49,234 bases of DNA from Coriobacteriaceae bacterium (GTDB lineage: Bacteria > Actinomycetota > Coriobacteriia > Coriobacteriales > Coriobacteriaceae), in the NCBI GenBank assembly GCA_902364975.1, contig CABJFQ010000014.1, forward strand, positions 1 to 49,234, given 5' to 3'. Positions 23,881-32,610 of this stretch are shown one piece after another; within the stretch, counting starts at the first letter, position 1; each line of letters starts with the position of its first letter. The notes below the pieces were generated by a model. The model was not told the origin of the DNA. It did not search any database and saw only the letters and a list, made by a program, of their open reading frames with translations. Both the position numbers and the translations under genes were made by a program.

Positions 23881-24504
23881 ATGGCAAAGAAACCCGATTC
23901 GTTCTACTTTGACAACTACGTCGCCTGCGCCGACCTTGCTGTCCAGGCCGCAGAGTTGCTCATCAAGATTTTTGAGAACTTTGATCCCGCGCAGATCCAC
24001 GACATGCTCGAGGAGATGCATGCGATTGAGCATGCGGCAGACAAGAAGCACCACGAGCTCGAAGACGCCCTGCTCACCGCCTTTATCACCCCGCTCGAGC
24101 GCGAGGATCTGGATCTGATGAGCTGCGCGCTCGACACCGTGCTCGACCGTATTGAGGGCGTCGTGCAGCGCGTCTACTTCACCAACATTCAGAGCATCCA
24201 TCCCGACGCCATCGTCATCGCCCACAAGGTGACTGACGCCTGCCGCGCCATGAAAGACCTGATGGTCGAGCTTCCCAACTACCGCAAGTCCAAAACGCTG
24301 CGCGAGCTGGTCATCCAGATCAACACCATCGAGTCCGAGGCCGACGAGCTCTACATCAACGCCATGCGCAACCTGCACGTTAACGGCAAGGATCCGCTCG
24401 AGGTCATCGCTTGGCGTGACGTGTACGCCTTCCTGGAGTACTGCGCCGACTGCTGCGAGAATGTGGCCGATGTCGTGGATTCGATTGTCATGAAGAACAG
24501 TTAA
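23881..24504 (+). CDS. DUF47 (PhoU-like) Pit accessory protein
   Basis: A 207-residue all-helical protein of the DUF47/Pit accessory family, distant relatives of PhoU that are nearly always encoded beside pit and are thought to regulate it, probably with bound metal (the E/D-xx-H pattern in IEHAADKKHHELEDAL is typical). AAAGGAC precedes the ATG. It follows pit on the same strand, most likely in the same transcript. A 26-bp inverted repeat starts 25 bases after its stop. Confidence 0.9.
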   Translation: MAKKPDSFYFDNYVACADLAVQAAELLIKIFENFDPAQIHDMLEEMHAIEHAADKKHHELEDALLTAFITPLEREDLDLMSCALDTVLDRIEGVVQRVYFTNIQSIHPDAIVIAHKVTDACRAMKDLMVELPNYRKSKTLRELVIQINTIESEADELYINAMRNLHVNGKDPLEVIAWRDVYAFLEYCADCCENVADVVDSIVMKNS

Positions 24505-24528
24505 TTGGGGGTACATGTCCCACCGGTC

Positions 24529-24607
24529 GCGGGCCCGGCCACTAATAACCTTTTTCACTCCGGCTGCAAGCAGAGTCGTTCAAAAGGTTATTAGTGGCCG
24601 GGCCCGC
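24529..24607. repeat. Perfect 26-bp-arm inverted repeat
   Basis: Arms at 24529-24554 and 24582-24607 are exact inverted copies with a 27-base loop that itself holds CTGC-AA-GCAG. The outer part is GC-rich (GCGGGCCCGGCC) and the loop side is AT-rich (AATAACCTTTT). With the T-run on the inner side it is not an ordinary terminator. It resembles the loop-side half of the repeat at 9927-10055. Confidence 0.9.
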
Positions 24608-24632
24608 TCCCTTATGCACCACCATTGGGAAC

Positions 24633-24758
24633 TTTGGCTGATAGATTTAGCGCGACGGGGGTTTGGCTGAAGGGACCTTTGGTATCCGTTCGGACACTTT
24701 GGCCCTTGATGAGCGTTTGGCTGATTGCTGCTTTGGGTACTCTTTGGGTTACTTTTGG
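24633..24758 (+). repeat. Cluster of TTTGG direct repeats before the nitroreductase gene
   Basis: Eight copies of TTTGG at 24633, 24662, 24678, 24698, 24716, 24732, 24743 and 24754, three of them extended to TTTGGCTGA. The plus strand is rich in T and G throughout. It fills the gap between the inverted repeat and the nitroreductase. Confidence 0.6.
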
Positions 24759-24790
24759 TTTGTTTGATTTTTAATTTTAGGAGGGCTTGT

Positions 24791-25321
24791 ATGTCTTATT
24801 TGGATCTGGCTCGTGGTCGGTATTCTTGTCGTTCTTTTGAGGACCATCCTGTTGAGCAGTCGGTAGTGGATGCCATTGTTGAGGCGGGGCGGATTGCTCC
24901 TTCTGCTTGTAATAATCATCCAGCCCGTGTGATGGTGCTGGATACGCCTGAGCTGTTGGAGAAGGCTGCTGCTTGTCAGCCTCGGTTTGCTCGTGATGGG
25001 TCTATCTTTGGCGCTCCGCTCATCTTCCTTATTTGCTGCGTTACCGATGATGCTTGGGTACGCCCGTATGACCAGATGAATTCCAGTGAAATCGATACGT
25101 CCATCGTGTGTGATCAGATGATGATGGAGGCCACCGAGCAGGGCCTAGGAACGTGCTGGGTATGCCATTTTAAGCCTGAGGTGGCACAGGAGCAGTTCAA
25201 TCTGCCCAAGGGCGTCTATCCCTATCACATGCTCGTCTGTGGCTATCCCGCCGACCACATCGCCGATCCCGAGCATCGCGAGGCCCGCACTATTCCCCTC
25301 TCCAACTTCCTCCTCAAGTAG
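24791..25321 (+). CDS. Nitroreductase family protein
   Basis: A 176-residue flavin enzyme of the nitroreductase superfamily, short form. The N-terminus LARGRYSCRSF and the EAGRIAPSACNNHP motif bind the FMN phosphate, and QGLGTCWVCHF is the usual third block. It likely reduces quinones, nitro compounds or similar electrophiles with NAD(P)H. AGGAGG precedes the ATG at good spacing. The first half uses T-ending codons unlike the rest of the window, while the second half returns to normal GC-rich codons. It is followed by a good terminator. Confidence 0.9.
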   Translation: MSYLDLARGRYSCRSFEDHPVEQSVVDAIVEAGRIAPSACNNHPARVMVLDTPELLEKAAACQPRFARDGSIFGAPLIFLICCVTDDAWVRPYDQMNSSEIDTSIVCDQMMMEATEQGLGTCWVCHFKPEVAQEQFNLPKGVYPYHMLVCGYPADHIADPEHREARTIPLSNFLLK

Positions 25322-25366
25322 TTTTTGGACATACCTTAAAATCTACCCTTGACTGCTCACCCGTTC

Positions 25367-25406
25367 GCCGAGTTCTGCGCCACTATGTGCAGGGCTCGGT
25401 TTTTTT
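25367..25406 (+). terminator. Intrinsic terminator after the nitroreductase gene
   Basis: Stem CCGAG / CTCGG plus CTGC / GCAG with small mismatches and a loop of about 9 bases, followed by seven T's. Confidence 0.75.
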
Positions 25407-25435
25407 ATGTTACGCACCCCGGCACAGTCATAAAA

Positions 25436-25463
25436 AAAGGACCCGCAAGCTGCGGGTCCTTTC
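25436..25463 (-). terminator. Intrinsic terminator after divIVA
   Basis: Stem AGGACCCGC / GCGGGTCCT with a 5-base loop. On the minus strand it is followed by TTTTTTTATG; the plus side has TTTC only. It lies 26 bases after the divIVA stop. Confidence 0.9.
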
Positions 25464-25488
25464 TAGGCACTAAATTGTAGGCCGAATG

Positions 25489-26163
25489 TTAGTCCAGGTC
25501 GTCGGCAGCAAAGTTGTCGATCGGGGCAAAGGGATCGGCCACGGGGACAACCGGGTCAGCGACGGGCAGCGGCTCGGCGGGAACAGTCACTGCAGGAGAA
25601 GCGGCAGAACCGACCGGCGTGGAGGCCATGAGGTCGGCCGGGAAGGAGTTCTGGGCATCGTCCATGAAGTGCTGGATGAGCTTGAGATACTCTGCCTTGA
25701 ACTCCTCACGGGAAGCCTTGAGACGATCGATTTCCTCGAGCTCGGCCTGCTTTTCGGTCAGAGCCTGGCGGATAACCTCGCGGGCCTTAGCGTCAGCCTC
25801 GTTGCGGATACGCTCAGCGTTCTCGTTGGCATCGTTGACGATGGTCTCAGCGGTCTGCTGGGCAGCGATCAGGGCAGCGGAAATCTGGCGCTCCTGAGCG
25901 GAGAAGTCAGGGGCGGGAGCAGCCACAGGGGCGGCAGGAACGGCCTGGGCGGTGGCATCCTGAGCCTGGGCAAGCTGAGCCTGTGCATCGGCAAGCTGCT
26001 GCTCGGTAGCAGTCAGACGACCCTTAAGGTCGACGATCTTAGCGAGCATAGCGTCAACCTCGGAGGACAGCGTCTCCAAGAAGACGTCGACCTCAGCAGG
26101 ATCGTAGCCACGCTTGGCCTCAGAGAAAGTCTGAGCCTGGATGTCTGCAGGGGTAATAGCCAT
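25489..26163 (-). CDS. divIVA: DivIVA domain protein
   Basis: A 224-residue coiled-coil protein of the DivIVA/Wag31 type, which marks curved membrane at the poles and septum. The N-terminal domain reads MAITPADIQAQTFSEAKRGYDPAEVDVFLE, the conserved membrane-binding region. Coiled coils cover about 30-70 and 95-160 (heptad-rich with AQAQLAQAQ, EKQAELEEIDRLK). An Ala/Pro linker lies between them, and a Pro/Val/Asp-rich tail follows. AAGGAG precedes the ATG. It is the last gene of the division tail, and its terminator follows. Confidence 0.92.
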   Translation of the reverse strand: MAITPADIQAQTFSEAKRGYDPAEVDVFLETLSSEVDAMLAKIVDLKGRLTATEQQLADAQAQLAQAQDATAQAVPAAPVAAPAPDFSAQERQISAALIAAQQTAETIVNDANENAERIRNEADAKAREVIRQALTEKQAELEEIDRLKASREEFKAEYLKLIQHFMDDAQNSFPADLMASTPVGSAASPAVTVPAEPLPVADPVVPVADPFAPIDNFAADDLD

Positions 26164-26224
26164 AACAAGTCTCCTTTTTCATCGCCTCGGCGCTACACGC
26201 CCGACGTAAGTTACAAAGTCAGTT

Positions 26225-26506
26225 CTATACGAGTATACCTATAAGAAGCTGCAGAACCAGCCTCTGCACCAACTGCAACGCAATAATCGCAACGACCGGC
26301 GAAAAATCGATACCGCCCATCGGCGGAATGAAACGACGGAACAGGTTGAGCCACGGACCGCACACGCTATCGAGCACCGCAGCAATATCCTGAAGTAAGC
26401 CACCCTGCTTCATGGGAATCCACGTCATAAAGCAGTAGACGACAATGAGCGTGGAATAGAAGTTGAACAGCGTGTTGACCAGCTGGACGATAGTGTAGAT
26501 GTTGAT
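26225..26506 (-). CDS. yggT: YggT family membrane protein with probable AUC start
   Basis: A 93-residue protein of the YggT/YlmG family, small two-span membrane proteins found next to sepF and linked to division-site membrane organisation. The first span is LVNTLFNFYSTLIVVYCFM, and the second is near the C-terminus (FSPVVAIIALQLVQRLVLQLLIG). Between them is the conserved FRRFIPPMGGIDFSP. The nearest ATG (26428) would delete most of the first span. A good GAGGAG lies at 26513-26518, with six bases to an in-frame ATC (26506-26504), and an in-frame stop lies a few codons upstream. The start is therefore most likely ATC; the alternative is a truncated 67-residue form. It lies 21 bases behind sepF. 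Confidence 0.7.
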   Translation of the reverse strand: MNIYTIVQLVNTLFNFYSTLIVVYCFMTWIPMKQGGLLQDIAAVLDSVCGPWLNLFRRFIPPMGGIDFSPVVAIIALQLVQRLVLQLLIGILV

Positions 26507-26527
26507 GGGAATCTCCTCGTCTTGTCT

Positions 26528-27250
26528 TTACTTAAGGTAGCCGTCGGCACGAAGCTTCTTGAGATCGGAATCTTTGACCTCGCAACCGGCGGGCAGCACC
26601 ATGAACACGCGGTCGCCTACCTCCTTGACCGTGGCGCCCAGACCGCAGGCAAAGCCGTAAGAGAAGTCCAAGACGCGCTTGGCAACTTCGGTGCGTACGC
26701 CCACAAAAATCAGTGCGACAGGCTGCTTGGTGCGAACGCGGCGCACCACGGTCTCCACGTCGTCATAGCTCTCGGGGCGCAGGACATAGGCCGGCAGTTG
26801 CGGCGTGGCGTTGATGATATTGCTCGCATAGGCCGAGGCATCGCTCGGTGCAGGCGCGGGTGCAGCGGCGGCACGGGCGCGGGTGTTCTCGGCGTAGCTC
26901 GACGGCGTGTCATAGGCACCAGGACGATAACCGCTCGCAACGCTGTCCTGCGAGCGCGAAGGCGGGTTATACGTCGTGGCATGGCGGGAGTCATCGCCGA
27001 CCAGCTGACCGGAGCGCGTATACACGGCAACCGACTCAGCTTCACCGCGGCGCGTCTGACCAAGCAGGCCGTTGCTCGGCTCGTCTTGGGTGTAGAAGCC
27101 CTCGCCCGAAGCACCGCCGTAGCCGTTGCCCTGATAACTATCGTCATAGCCGTCATCGTAGCCGTAGTCGTCGTCCTGGCCATAACCCTGGTCGTAACCC
27201 TGCTGGCCGCCCAGGTGCATCTTATTTTTAATCTCGTCAAGGAAGCCCAT
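26528..27250 (-). CDS. sepF: Cell division protein SepF
   Basis: SepF binds FtsZ and the membrane and helps form the septum in organisms that lack FtsA. The 240-residue protein opens with the amphipathic membrane helix MGFLDEIKNKM. The folded core is at about 152-233 (LRPESYDDVETVVRRVRTKQPVALIF ... VKEVGDRVFMVLPAG), the dimerising domain. Between them is a linker of about 140 residues that is unusually rich in Tyr, Gly and Asp (GYDQGYGQDDDYGYDDGYDD), then Ser, Pro and Ala. GAGAGGAC precedes the ATG. It is co-oriented with yggS and yggT as in other Gram-positives. Confidence 0.93.
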   Translation of the reverse strand: MGFLDEIKNKMHLGGQQGYDQGYGQDDDYGYDDGYDDSYQGNGYGGASGEGFYTQDEPSNGLLGQTRRGEAESVAVYTRSGQLVGDDSRHATTYNPPSRSQDSVASGYRPGAYDTPSSYAENTRARAAAAPAPAPSDASAYASNIINATPQLPAYVLRPESYDDVETVVRRVRTKQPVALIFVGVRTEVAKRVLDFSYGFACGLGATVKEVGDRVFMVLPAGCEVKDSDLKKLRADGYLK

Positions 27251-27310
27251 GGTTGTGTCCTCTCGCGGTTTAGTGCAGGCGCCCCGATAATCAGTGCGCA
27301 CTTCAGAGCC

Positions 27311-28048
27311 TTATTTTACTGCAAACTCCGGGCTAAATACTACCCTGCCCAGGCGAACGAGCGTAGAGCCCTCCTCAAGGGCAGGCTCAAAGTCCTCGCT
27401 CATGCCGCAGGAAAGCTCAGGCAGGTTCAAATCGGGATGCGCCGCCTCCAGCTCATCCCTCAGCTCACGAAGCCCCGCAAAGGTGCGGCGTGCCACATCC
27501 TTATTCCCCCGGGGCGCCATAGTCATAAGCCCCTGTACGCAAATTCCCTCAAGCTCCGCAAGCTCACCCGCGGCGGCGCGAATCTCATCGGGCGAAAAGC
27601 CTCCCTTCGACTCCTCACCACTCACATTGACCTCAATGAGCACACGCTGGGGGCCGGCGAGCTCGCCTGCCTCAATCTTGCGGACAGCACGGCTCGAGAT
27701 CGCCTGCGCCAGATGCAGCGAACCCACCGAGTGAATCAGCTCGGCTGAGCCCAGCACCGCATTGATCTTATTGGTCTGCAGGTTGCCGATCATATCGAAG
27801 CGCACCTCGGGCAGCTCCGGATGCTCCGCCAGACCCGTGAGCTTGCGAACCAGCTCCTGCGGGCGGTTCTCGGCAAAATGGCGATACCCCGCCTGGATGG
27901 CAGCAACAGTCTCATCGACACCAACGGTCTTGGACACGGCAATGAGGCGCGCGGCGTCGTGGGGGCGGCCCGCGCGATCGAGCGCCGCATAAAAACGTTC
28001 CAGAATCTGCTCGCGGCGAGCGCGCATCAAATCCAAATAGTTATCCAT
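27311..28048 (-). CDS. yggS: YggS family pyridoxal phosphate homeostasis protein
   Basis: A 245-residue PLP-binding protein (YggS/PROSC, COG0325), a single TIM-barrel without known enzyme activity that keeps PLP levels balanced. The PLP lysine is in LIAVSKTVGV, and the phosphate loop includes CGMSEDFEPA near the C-terminus. The HFAENRPQEL and FDMIGNLQTNKI blocks are typical. The start MDNYLDLM has GGAGG at good spacing; the open frame further upstream is not supported. In Gram-positives it usually lies directly after pgeF, but here the pst operon separates them. Confidence 0.94.
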   Translation of the reverse strand: MDNYLDLMRARREQILERFYAALDRAGRPHDAARLIAVSKTVGVDETVAAIQAGYRHFAENRPQELVRKLTGLAEHPELPEVRFDMIGNLQTNKINAVLGSAELIHSVGSLHLAQAISSRAVRKIEAGELAGPQRVLIEVNVSGEESKGGFSPDEIRAAAGELAELEGICVQGLMTMAPRGNKDVARRTFAGLRELRDELEAAHPDLNLPELSCGMSEDFEPALEEGSTLVRLGRVVFSPEFAVK

Positions 28049-28098
28049 TGCCAATCGCCTCCGCTGACAGCCAAACAAGTAGTCCCATGCTAACGCAA

Positions 28099-28130
28099 GA
28101 GCGCGGCCCCGCATGTGCAAGGCCGCGCTC
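28099..28130 (-). terminator. Hairpin after phoU
   Basis: A perfect 10-bp stem GAGCGCGGCC / GGCCGCGCTC with a 12-base loop. On the minus strand no T-run follows, so it would at most reduce readthrough from the pst operon into yggS. It could also stabilise the phoU end of the message. Confidence 0.5.
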
Positions 28131-28167
28131 ACTTAGGTATTTACAATCTTTCGACGAACGGGGCTAC

Positions 28168-29025
28168 TTACTCCTCGTCGTCCTCGCCATCGTCCTCGTC
28201 CTCAAGATGATCGAGCAGGTAGCGAAGACCCTCGCTGACCTCGTTGGCGGGCACCTTGGCAACGTAGCGCGCGTCGACGGCGGGCCTCATGATAACACCC
28301 TCGCCCGAAGGCACGCGCATGCTCTCGAGCTCGTCCTCATCAGTGCGGGCGATATCGCCGGCGTTCATACGCTGACCAGTCAACAGGAAGGTCAGACGGC
28401 AAGCGGCATCGATGGAAATGGAAGCGATGCGATCGAGGTAGCGCGAAACCATGATGGCGCGGCGCAGGTCGTCATAGTTGCTGTCGTCGTCCATAAAGTC
28501 GCCCGTATCCATACGGTTAAAGGTGCGGAAGAACTTCTCGTAGGCAGCGTGCACTGGCTCGTCCTCGACGGCCAGGTTGCAGATGATGGACATATCATTG
28601 GTGACGAGCGCAGAAAGCGAAGAGCCCAGCACCTGGTAGACGGCCTCAGCCTCGGCCTCAACCGTACCGACAAGCTCCTTGGGCAGCGAGATGTCGGCCT
28701 TGATCATATGACGCGTGGCACGGCAGATCTGACGGACCTTATCGGTCATGCGCTGCAGGTTAAAGTCGACGTAAATGATCGTCTGAAGCAGGCGGAAGTC
28801 GGAGGCGACCGGTGACTGCGTGGCGATCAGGTTGTAGCAGACGGCCTCCAGGTTGGCGCAGCGCGCGTCAATCGAAAGCGTGCGCTTCTTGGTCTTGGTG
28901 GCGAGCTTGCGGTCGTCGGTCACATAGGCCTTCACGGCATCGTGGAGGGCCAGATCGACGGCCTCGTAGATGCTCAGCATCTCGTGACGGGCCTCGATGA
29001 GCTGACGGGAAAACAGTTTGCGCAT
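28168..29025 (-). CDS. phoU: PhoU phosphate signalling protein
   Basis: PhoU limits phosphate uptake and signalling together with PstSCAB. The 285-residue protein is a pair of PhoU helical bundles (IYVDFNLQRMTDKVRQICRAT, then IMVSRYLDRIASISID) and matches E. coli PhoU (241 residues) with an extra C-terminal stretch of about 45 residues ending in a very acidic run (EDEDDGEDDEE). A good GGAG precedes the ATG. It is the last gene of the pst operon, 92 bases after pstB. No phoR/phoB pair is in this window. Confidence 0.93.
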   Translation of the reverse strand: MRKLFSRQLIEARHEMLSIYEAVDLALHDAVKAYVTDDRKLATKTKKRTLSIDARCANLEAVCYNLIATQSPVASDFRLLQTIIYVDFNLQRMTDKVRQICRATRHMIKADISLPKELVGTVEAEAEAVYQVLGSSLSALVTNDMSIICNLAVEDEPVHAAYEKFFRTFNRMDTGDFMDDDSNYDDLRRAIMVSRYLDRIASISIDAACRLTFLLTGQRMNAGDIARTDEDELESMRVPSGEGVIMRPAVDARYVAKVPANEVSEGLRYLLDHLEDEDDGEDDEE

Positions 29026-29117
29026 GGTTCACTCCAATCAGTTGGGTGCGGTCATGCCGCCCGCACAGTGAATACGCACCGGACCAGGTCCGATCGGCTT
29101 GGGACTAGTCGCACCGA

Positions 29118-29921
<804 letters not shown>

Positions 29922-29933
29922 GGGACTCCTTAA

Positions 29934-30839
29934 CTAGCGACGCTTGCGCGACAGGAAGCGCGCAAACAGGTTGAAGGCCAGAATGATCACCATCAGCAAA
30001 AGCGCGGTGCCGTAGGCCGCGTTCATGTTGATGCCGTCGTTGGCAAGCAAATAGAGGTGAACGGTCATGGGACGACCGGAATCGAGCGGCGAGATAGGCA
30101 GGTTGATGGCCTGACCCATGGTGTAGAGCACCACCGCGGTCTCGCCAATGGCGCGGCCGATGGCGAGGACGATGCCCGTGGCAATACGGCCAAAGGCAGA
30201 AGGAAGCACGATCTTGGAGACGACCTGCCACTTGGTGGCGCCCAAGCCGTACGCGCCCCAACGGATATAGCGCGGAACGGCGCGAATGGCCTCTTCGGTG
30301 GTGCGCATGACGATAGGCAGCATCAGAAGCGCCAGCGCCAGAGCGGCAGAGACCATCGAAAGACCCAGGCCCATGGCCTCGACAAACAAGGCGTAGCCAA
30401 ACAGGCCCATAACGATGGAGGGCACCGAGGCCAGGGCATCGGCAGCATAACGAATGATGTCGACGACCTTGCCCTGCTTGGCGTACTCGGCCAGATAGAC
30501 GGCTGCCAGCACAGCGATCGGCGTGCAGATAAGCATGGCGAGCGCCGTCACATAGACGGTCGAGACGATCGTCGGCCAAATGCCGCCCTCGGCGTTGACG
30601 CCCTGGGGCCAACCGAAGATAAAGTCGAGCGAGATATGCGGCAGGCCGTTAATGACCACGTAGGCGATGATAGCGACCAGCACCAGCGTGGTGATGTATG
30701 CCGCGGCACGGAACACGCCAAGCATGATCTTGTTGGACAGGTCCTTGTTGATGCGACCCTTCTTGCCGTGGGAAAGGGCACGCTTGATGCGCTCGCGCGA
30801 CGAGGTCGTATCGACCGTCGTGTCAACGGAATCGGACAT
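29934..30839 (-). CDS. pstA: Phosphate ABC transporter permease PstA
   Basis: PstA forms the membrane channel with PstC. The 301-residue protein has six membrane spans and the permease EAA-like loop (EAIRAVPRYIRWGAYGLGATKWQVVSKIVLPSAFGRIATG). Its N-terminus is a 40-residue polar cytoplasmic stretch. GAGGGGG lies a few bases before the ATG. The gap to pstC is 3 bases. Confidence 0.95.
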   Translation of the reverse strand: MSDSVDTTVDTTSSRERIKRALSHGKKGRINKDLSNKIMLGVFRAAAYITTLVLVAIIAYVVINGLPHISLDFIFGWPQGVNAEGGIWPTIVSTVYVTALAMLICTPIAVLAAVYLAEYAKQGKVVDIIRYAADALASVPSIVMGLFGYALFVEAMGLGLSMVSAALALALLMLPIVMRTTEEAIRAVPRYIRWGAYGLGATKWQVVSKIVLPSAFGRIATGIVLAIGRAIGETAVVLYTMGQAINLPISPLDSGRPMTVHLYLLANDGINMNAAYGTALLLMVIILAFNLFARFLSRKRR

Positions 30840-30842
30840 AGC

Positions 30843-31772
30843 CTACCCCCTCTTCTTCTTCTTGGAAATCAGACGGACGATGCCCACCAGCGCAGCGGAG
30901 ATGATAAACAGGACCACGCCCATGCCAAACAGCGCCGAGCGGTGCAGACCCGAGGAATAGCTCATGTCGAGCGCGATCTGGCTCGTGAGCGTCGAGATGG
31001 GGCTCGAGATGCTATCCGGAATGACCGGAGCGTTACCCACGACCATAAGCACGGCCATGGTCTCGCCGATAGCGCGACCCATGCCCAGCACGATGGCGTC
31101 CACGATACCCAGCTTGGCCGCGGGCAGCACGACCTTATAGATGGTCTGCCATTTGGTGGCACCCATGGCATAGGATGCCTCGCGGATGCCCATGGGGATG
31201 GAGTTAAGGGCATCGATGGTGAGTGTCGTGATCGTGGGGACAATCATGATGGCAAGCACGAACCACGCCGTCAGCGCGCCAAAGCCAAGACCACCGGTCA
31301 GCTGCGCGATAAACGGACGGATGATGATCATGCCAAAGAAACCGTAGATGATGGAGGGAATGCCCGCCAGCAGGTCGACGGCGGGGCTGATAAGTTTGCG
31401 CACGCGCTTGCTGGCAATCTCGACCAGATACACAGCCGTGCCCACGCCCAGGGGCACACCCATGGCGAGCGCACCGACGGTCACAAGACCCGAGCCGGCC
31501 AGCAGCGACACGATGCCGTAGTGGCCCTCGGAGGGCGCCCACGTAAAGCTAAAGAAGTCCGCCAGACCGATGTCGGTAAAGACGGGCAGTGCCGAATACG
31601 TGGTAAAGACAAAAATCAGGATGACGGTAACGACCGCCAAGAACGCGCAGGCAAAGAAGATCCACTGCAGCGCCTTCTCCTTGATATAGGTACTGCGCGA
31701 TACAAGCGCCAGCTCGCGCTTCTTGGGCGTCTGAACATTCTGCTCAGTCTGGGAGTTTTCCCGTGTTTCCAT
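30843..31772 (-). CDS. pstC: Phosphate ABC transporter permease PstC
   Basis: PstC pairs with PstA. The 309-residue protein has six spans and its own EAA loop (IREASYAMGATKWQTIYKVVLPAAKLGIVDA). The start used is ATG (METRENS), which has GGGGAG eight bases upstream; a GTG three codons earlier sits right on top of that site and is unlikely. The stop of pstS lies one base before this ATG, so translation is probably coupled. Confidence 0.94.
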   Translation of the reverse strand: METRENSQTEQNVQTPKKRELALVSRSTYIKEKALQWIFFACAFLAVVTVILIFVFTTYSALPVFTDIGLADFFSFTWAPSEGHYGIVSLLAGSGLVTVGALAMGVPLGVGTAVYLVEIASKRVRKLISPAVDLLAGIPSIIYGFFGMIIIRPFIAQLTGGLGFGALTAWFVLAIMIVPTITTLTIDALNSIPMGIREASYAMGATKWQTIYKVVLPAAKLGIVDAIVLGMGRAIGETMAVLMVVGNAPVIPDSISSPISTLTSQIALDMSYSSGLHRSALFGMGVVLFIISAALVGIVRLISKKKKRG

Positions 31773-31773
31773 G

Positions 31774-32610
31774 CTACTCACTCCCCTTCTCGTCGTTGGT
31801 GACGGGAATAAAGCCCGCCTCGCGAATCTGCTTGTCCATCTTTTCGGACGTCACGTAGTCGATGTAATCCTGTGCCTGCTGCGAAGGCGCACCCTTCACA
31901 AAGAAGTAAAGGTCGCGCGAGATGGGATAGCCGCCGCTCGCGACCGTCTTCTCGGACGCCTCAACATGATTGACCGAGACGGCCTTGACCGAGGTCTTGG
32001 CGTTGAGGCTATCGACGAAGCCCAGCGAAATGTAGCCGATGGCACCGCGCGAACGAGATACCACGTCTCGCACCTGGCCCGTACCCGAAAGAACGGCCGA
32101 GCGGCGATCGAACGGCGTGCCGTCCATCACGATGGTGCGGAAGGCCTCACGCGTGCCAGACGCCTCGTCTCGGTTGATGACCTGGATCTTCAGGTCCTCT
32201 CCGCCGACTTCCTTCCAGTTGGTGATCTTGCCGGCGTAAATATCGCGGAGCTGCTCGGTCGAGAGGTTATCGACCGGGTTATCGTCGTTCACGATGACCG
32301 CGATACCGTCGTGGGCAATGACGATGGGAGTCAGGCCCAGATCTTGTTCGTCGGCATTGAGTCCACGGGAGGAGCTGGCGATATCAGCCGTGCCGGCGCT
32401 GACGGCCTCGATGCCGGCGGAAGAACCCAAACCGGAAACGAGCACGTCGATGCCGGTCTCTTCCTTAAAGCCCTCGGCCGCAATCTCGGCGATAGGAAGA
32501 CAGGTCGTGGAGCCAGCCACGGTAATGGAAGAGGTAGAAGATCCCGAAGAACAGGCACACAGCGTAAACGTAAGCACAGCGGCGCTCAGGACCGATACGA
32601 TCTTTCTCAT
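31774..32610 (-). CDS. pstS: Phosphate-binding lipoprotein PstS
   Basis: PstS captures phosphate outside the cell and delivers it to PstCA. The 278-residue protein has a lipoprotein signal peptide with a lipobox ending at about Cys20 (TLCAC). The mature part is the periplasmic-binding fold with phosphate-contact stretches such as SSAGIEAVSAGTADIASSS and NRDEASGTREAF. Its start ATG overlaps the stop codon of pgeF in an ATGA arrangement, with no space for a separate promoter. It is therefore the first pst gene but not the first gene of its transcript. Confidence 0.95.
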   Translation of the reverse strand: MRKIVSVLSAAVLTFTLCACSSGSSTSSITVAGSTTCLPIAEIAAEGFKEETGIDVLVSGLGSSAGIEAVSAGTADIASSSRGLNADEQDLGLTPIVIAHDGIAVIVNDDNPVDNLSTEQLRDIYAGKITNWKEVGGEDLKIQVINRDEASGTREAFRTIVMDGTPFDRRSAVLSGTGQVRDVVSRSRGAIGYISLGFVDSLNAKTSVKAVSVNHVEASEKTVASGGYPISRDLYFFVKGAPSQQAQDYIDYVTSEKMDKQIREAGFIPVTNDEKGSE

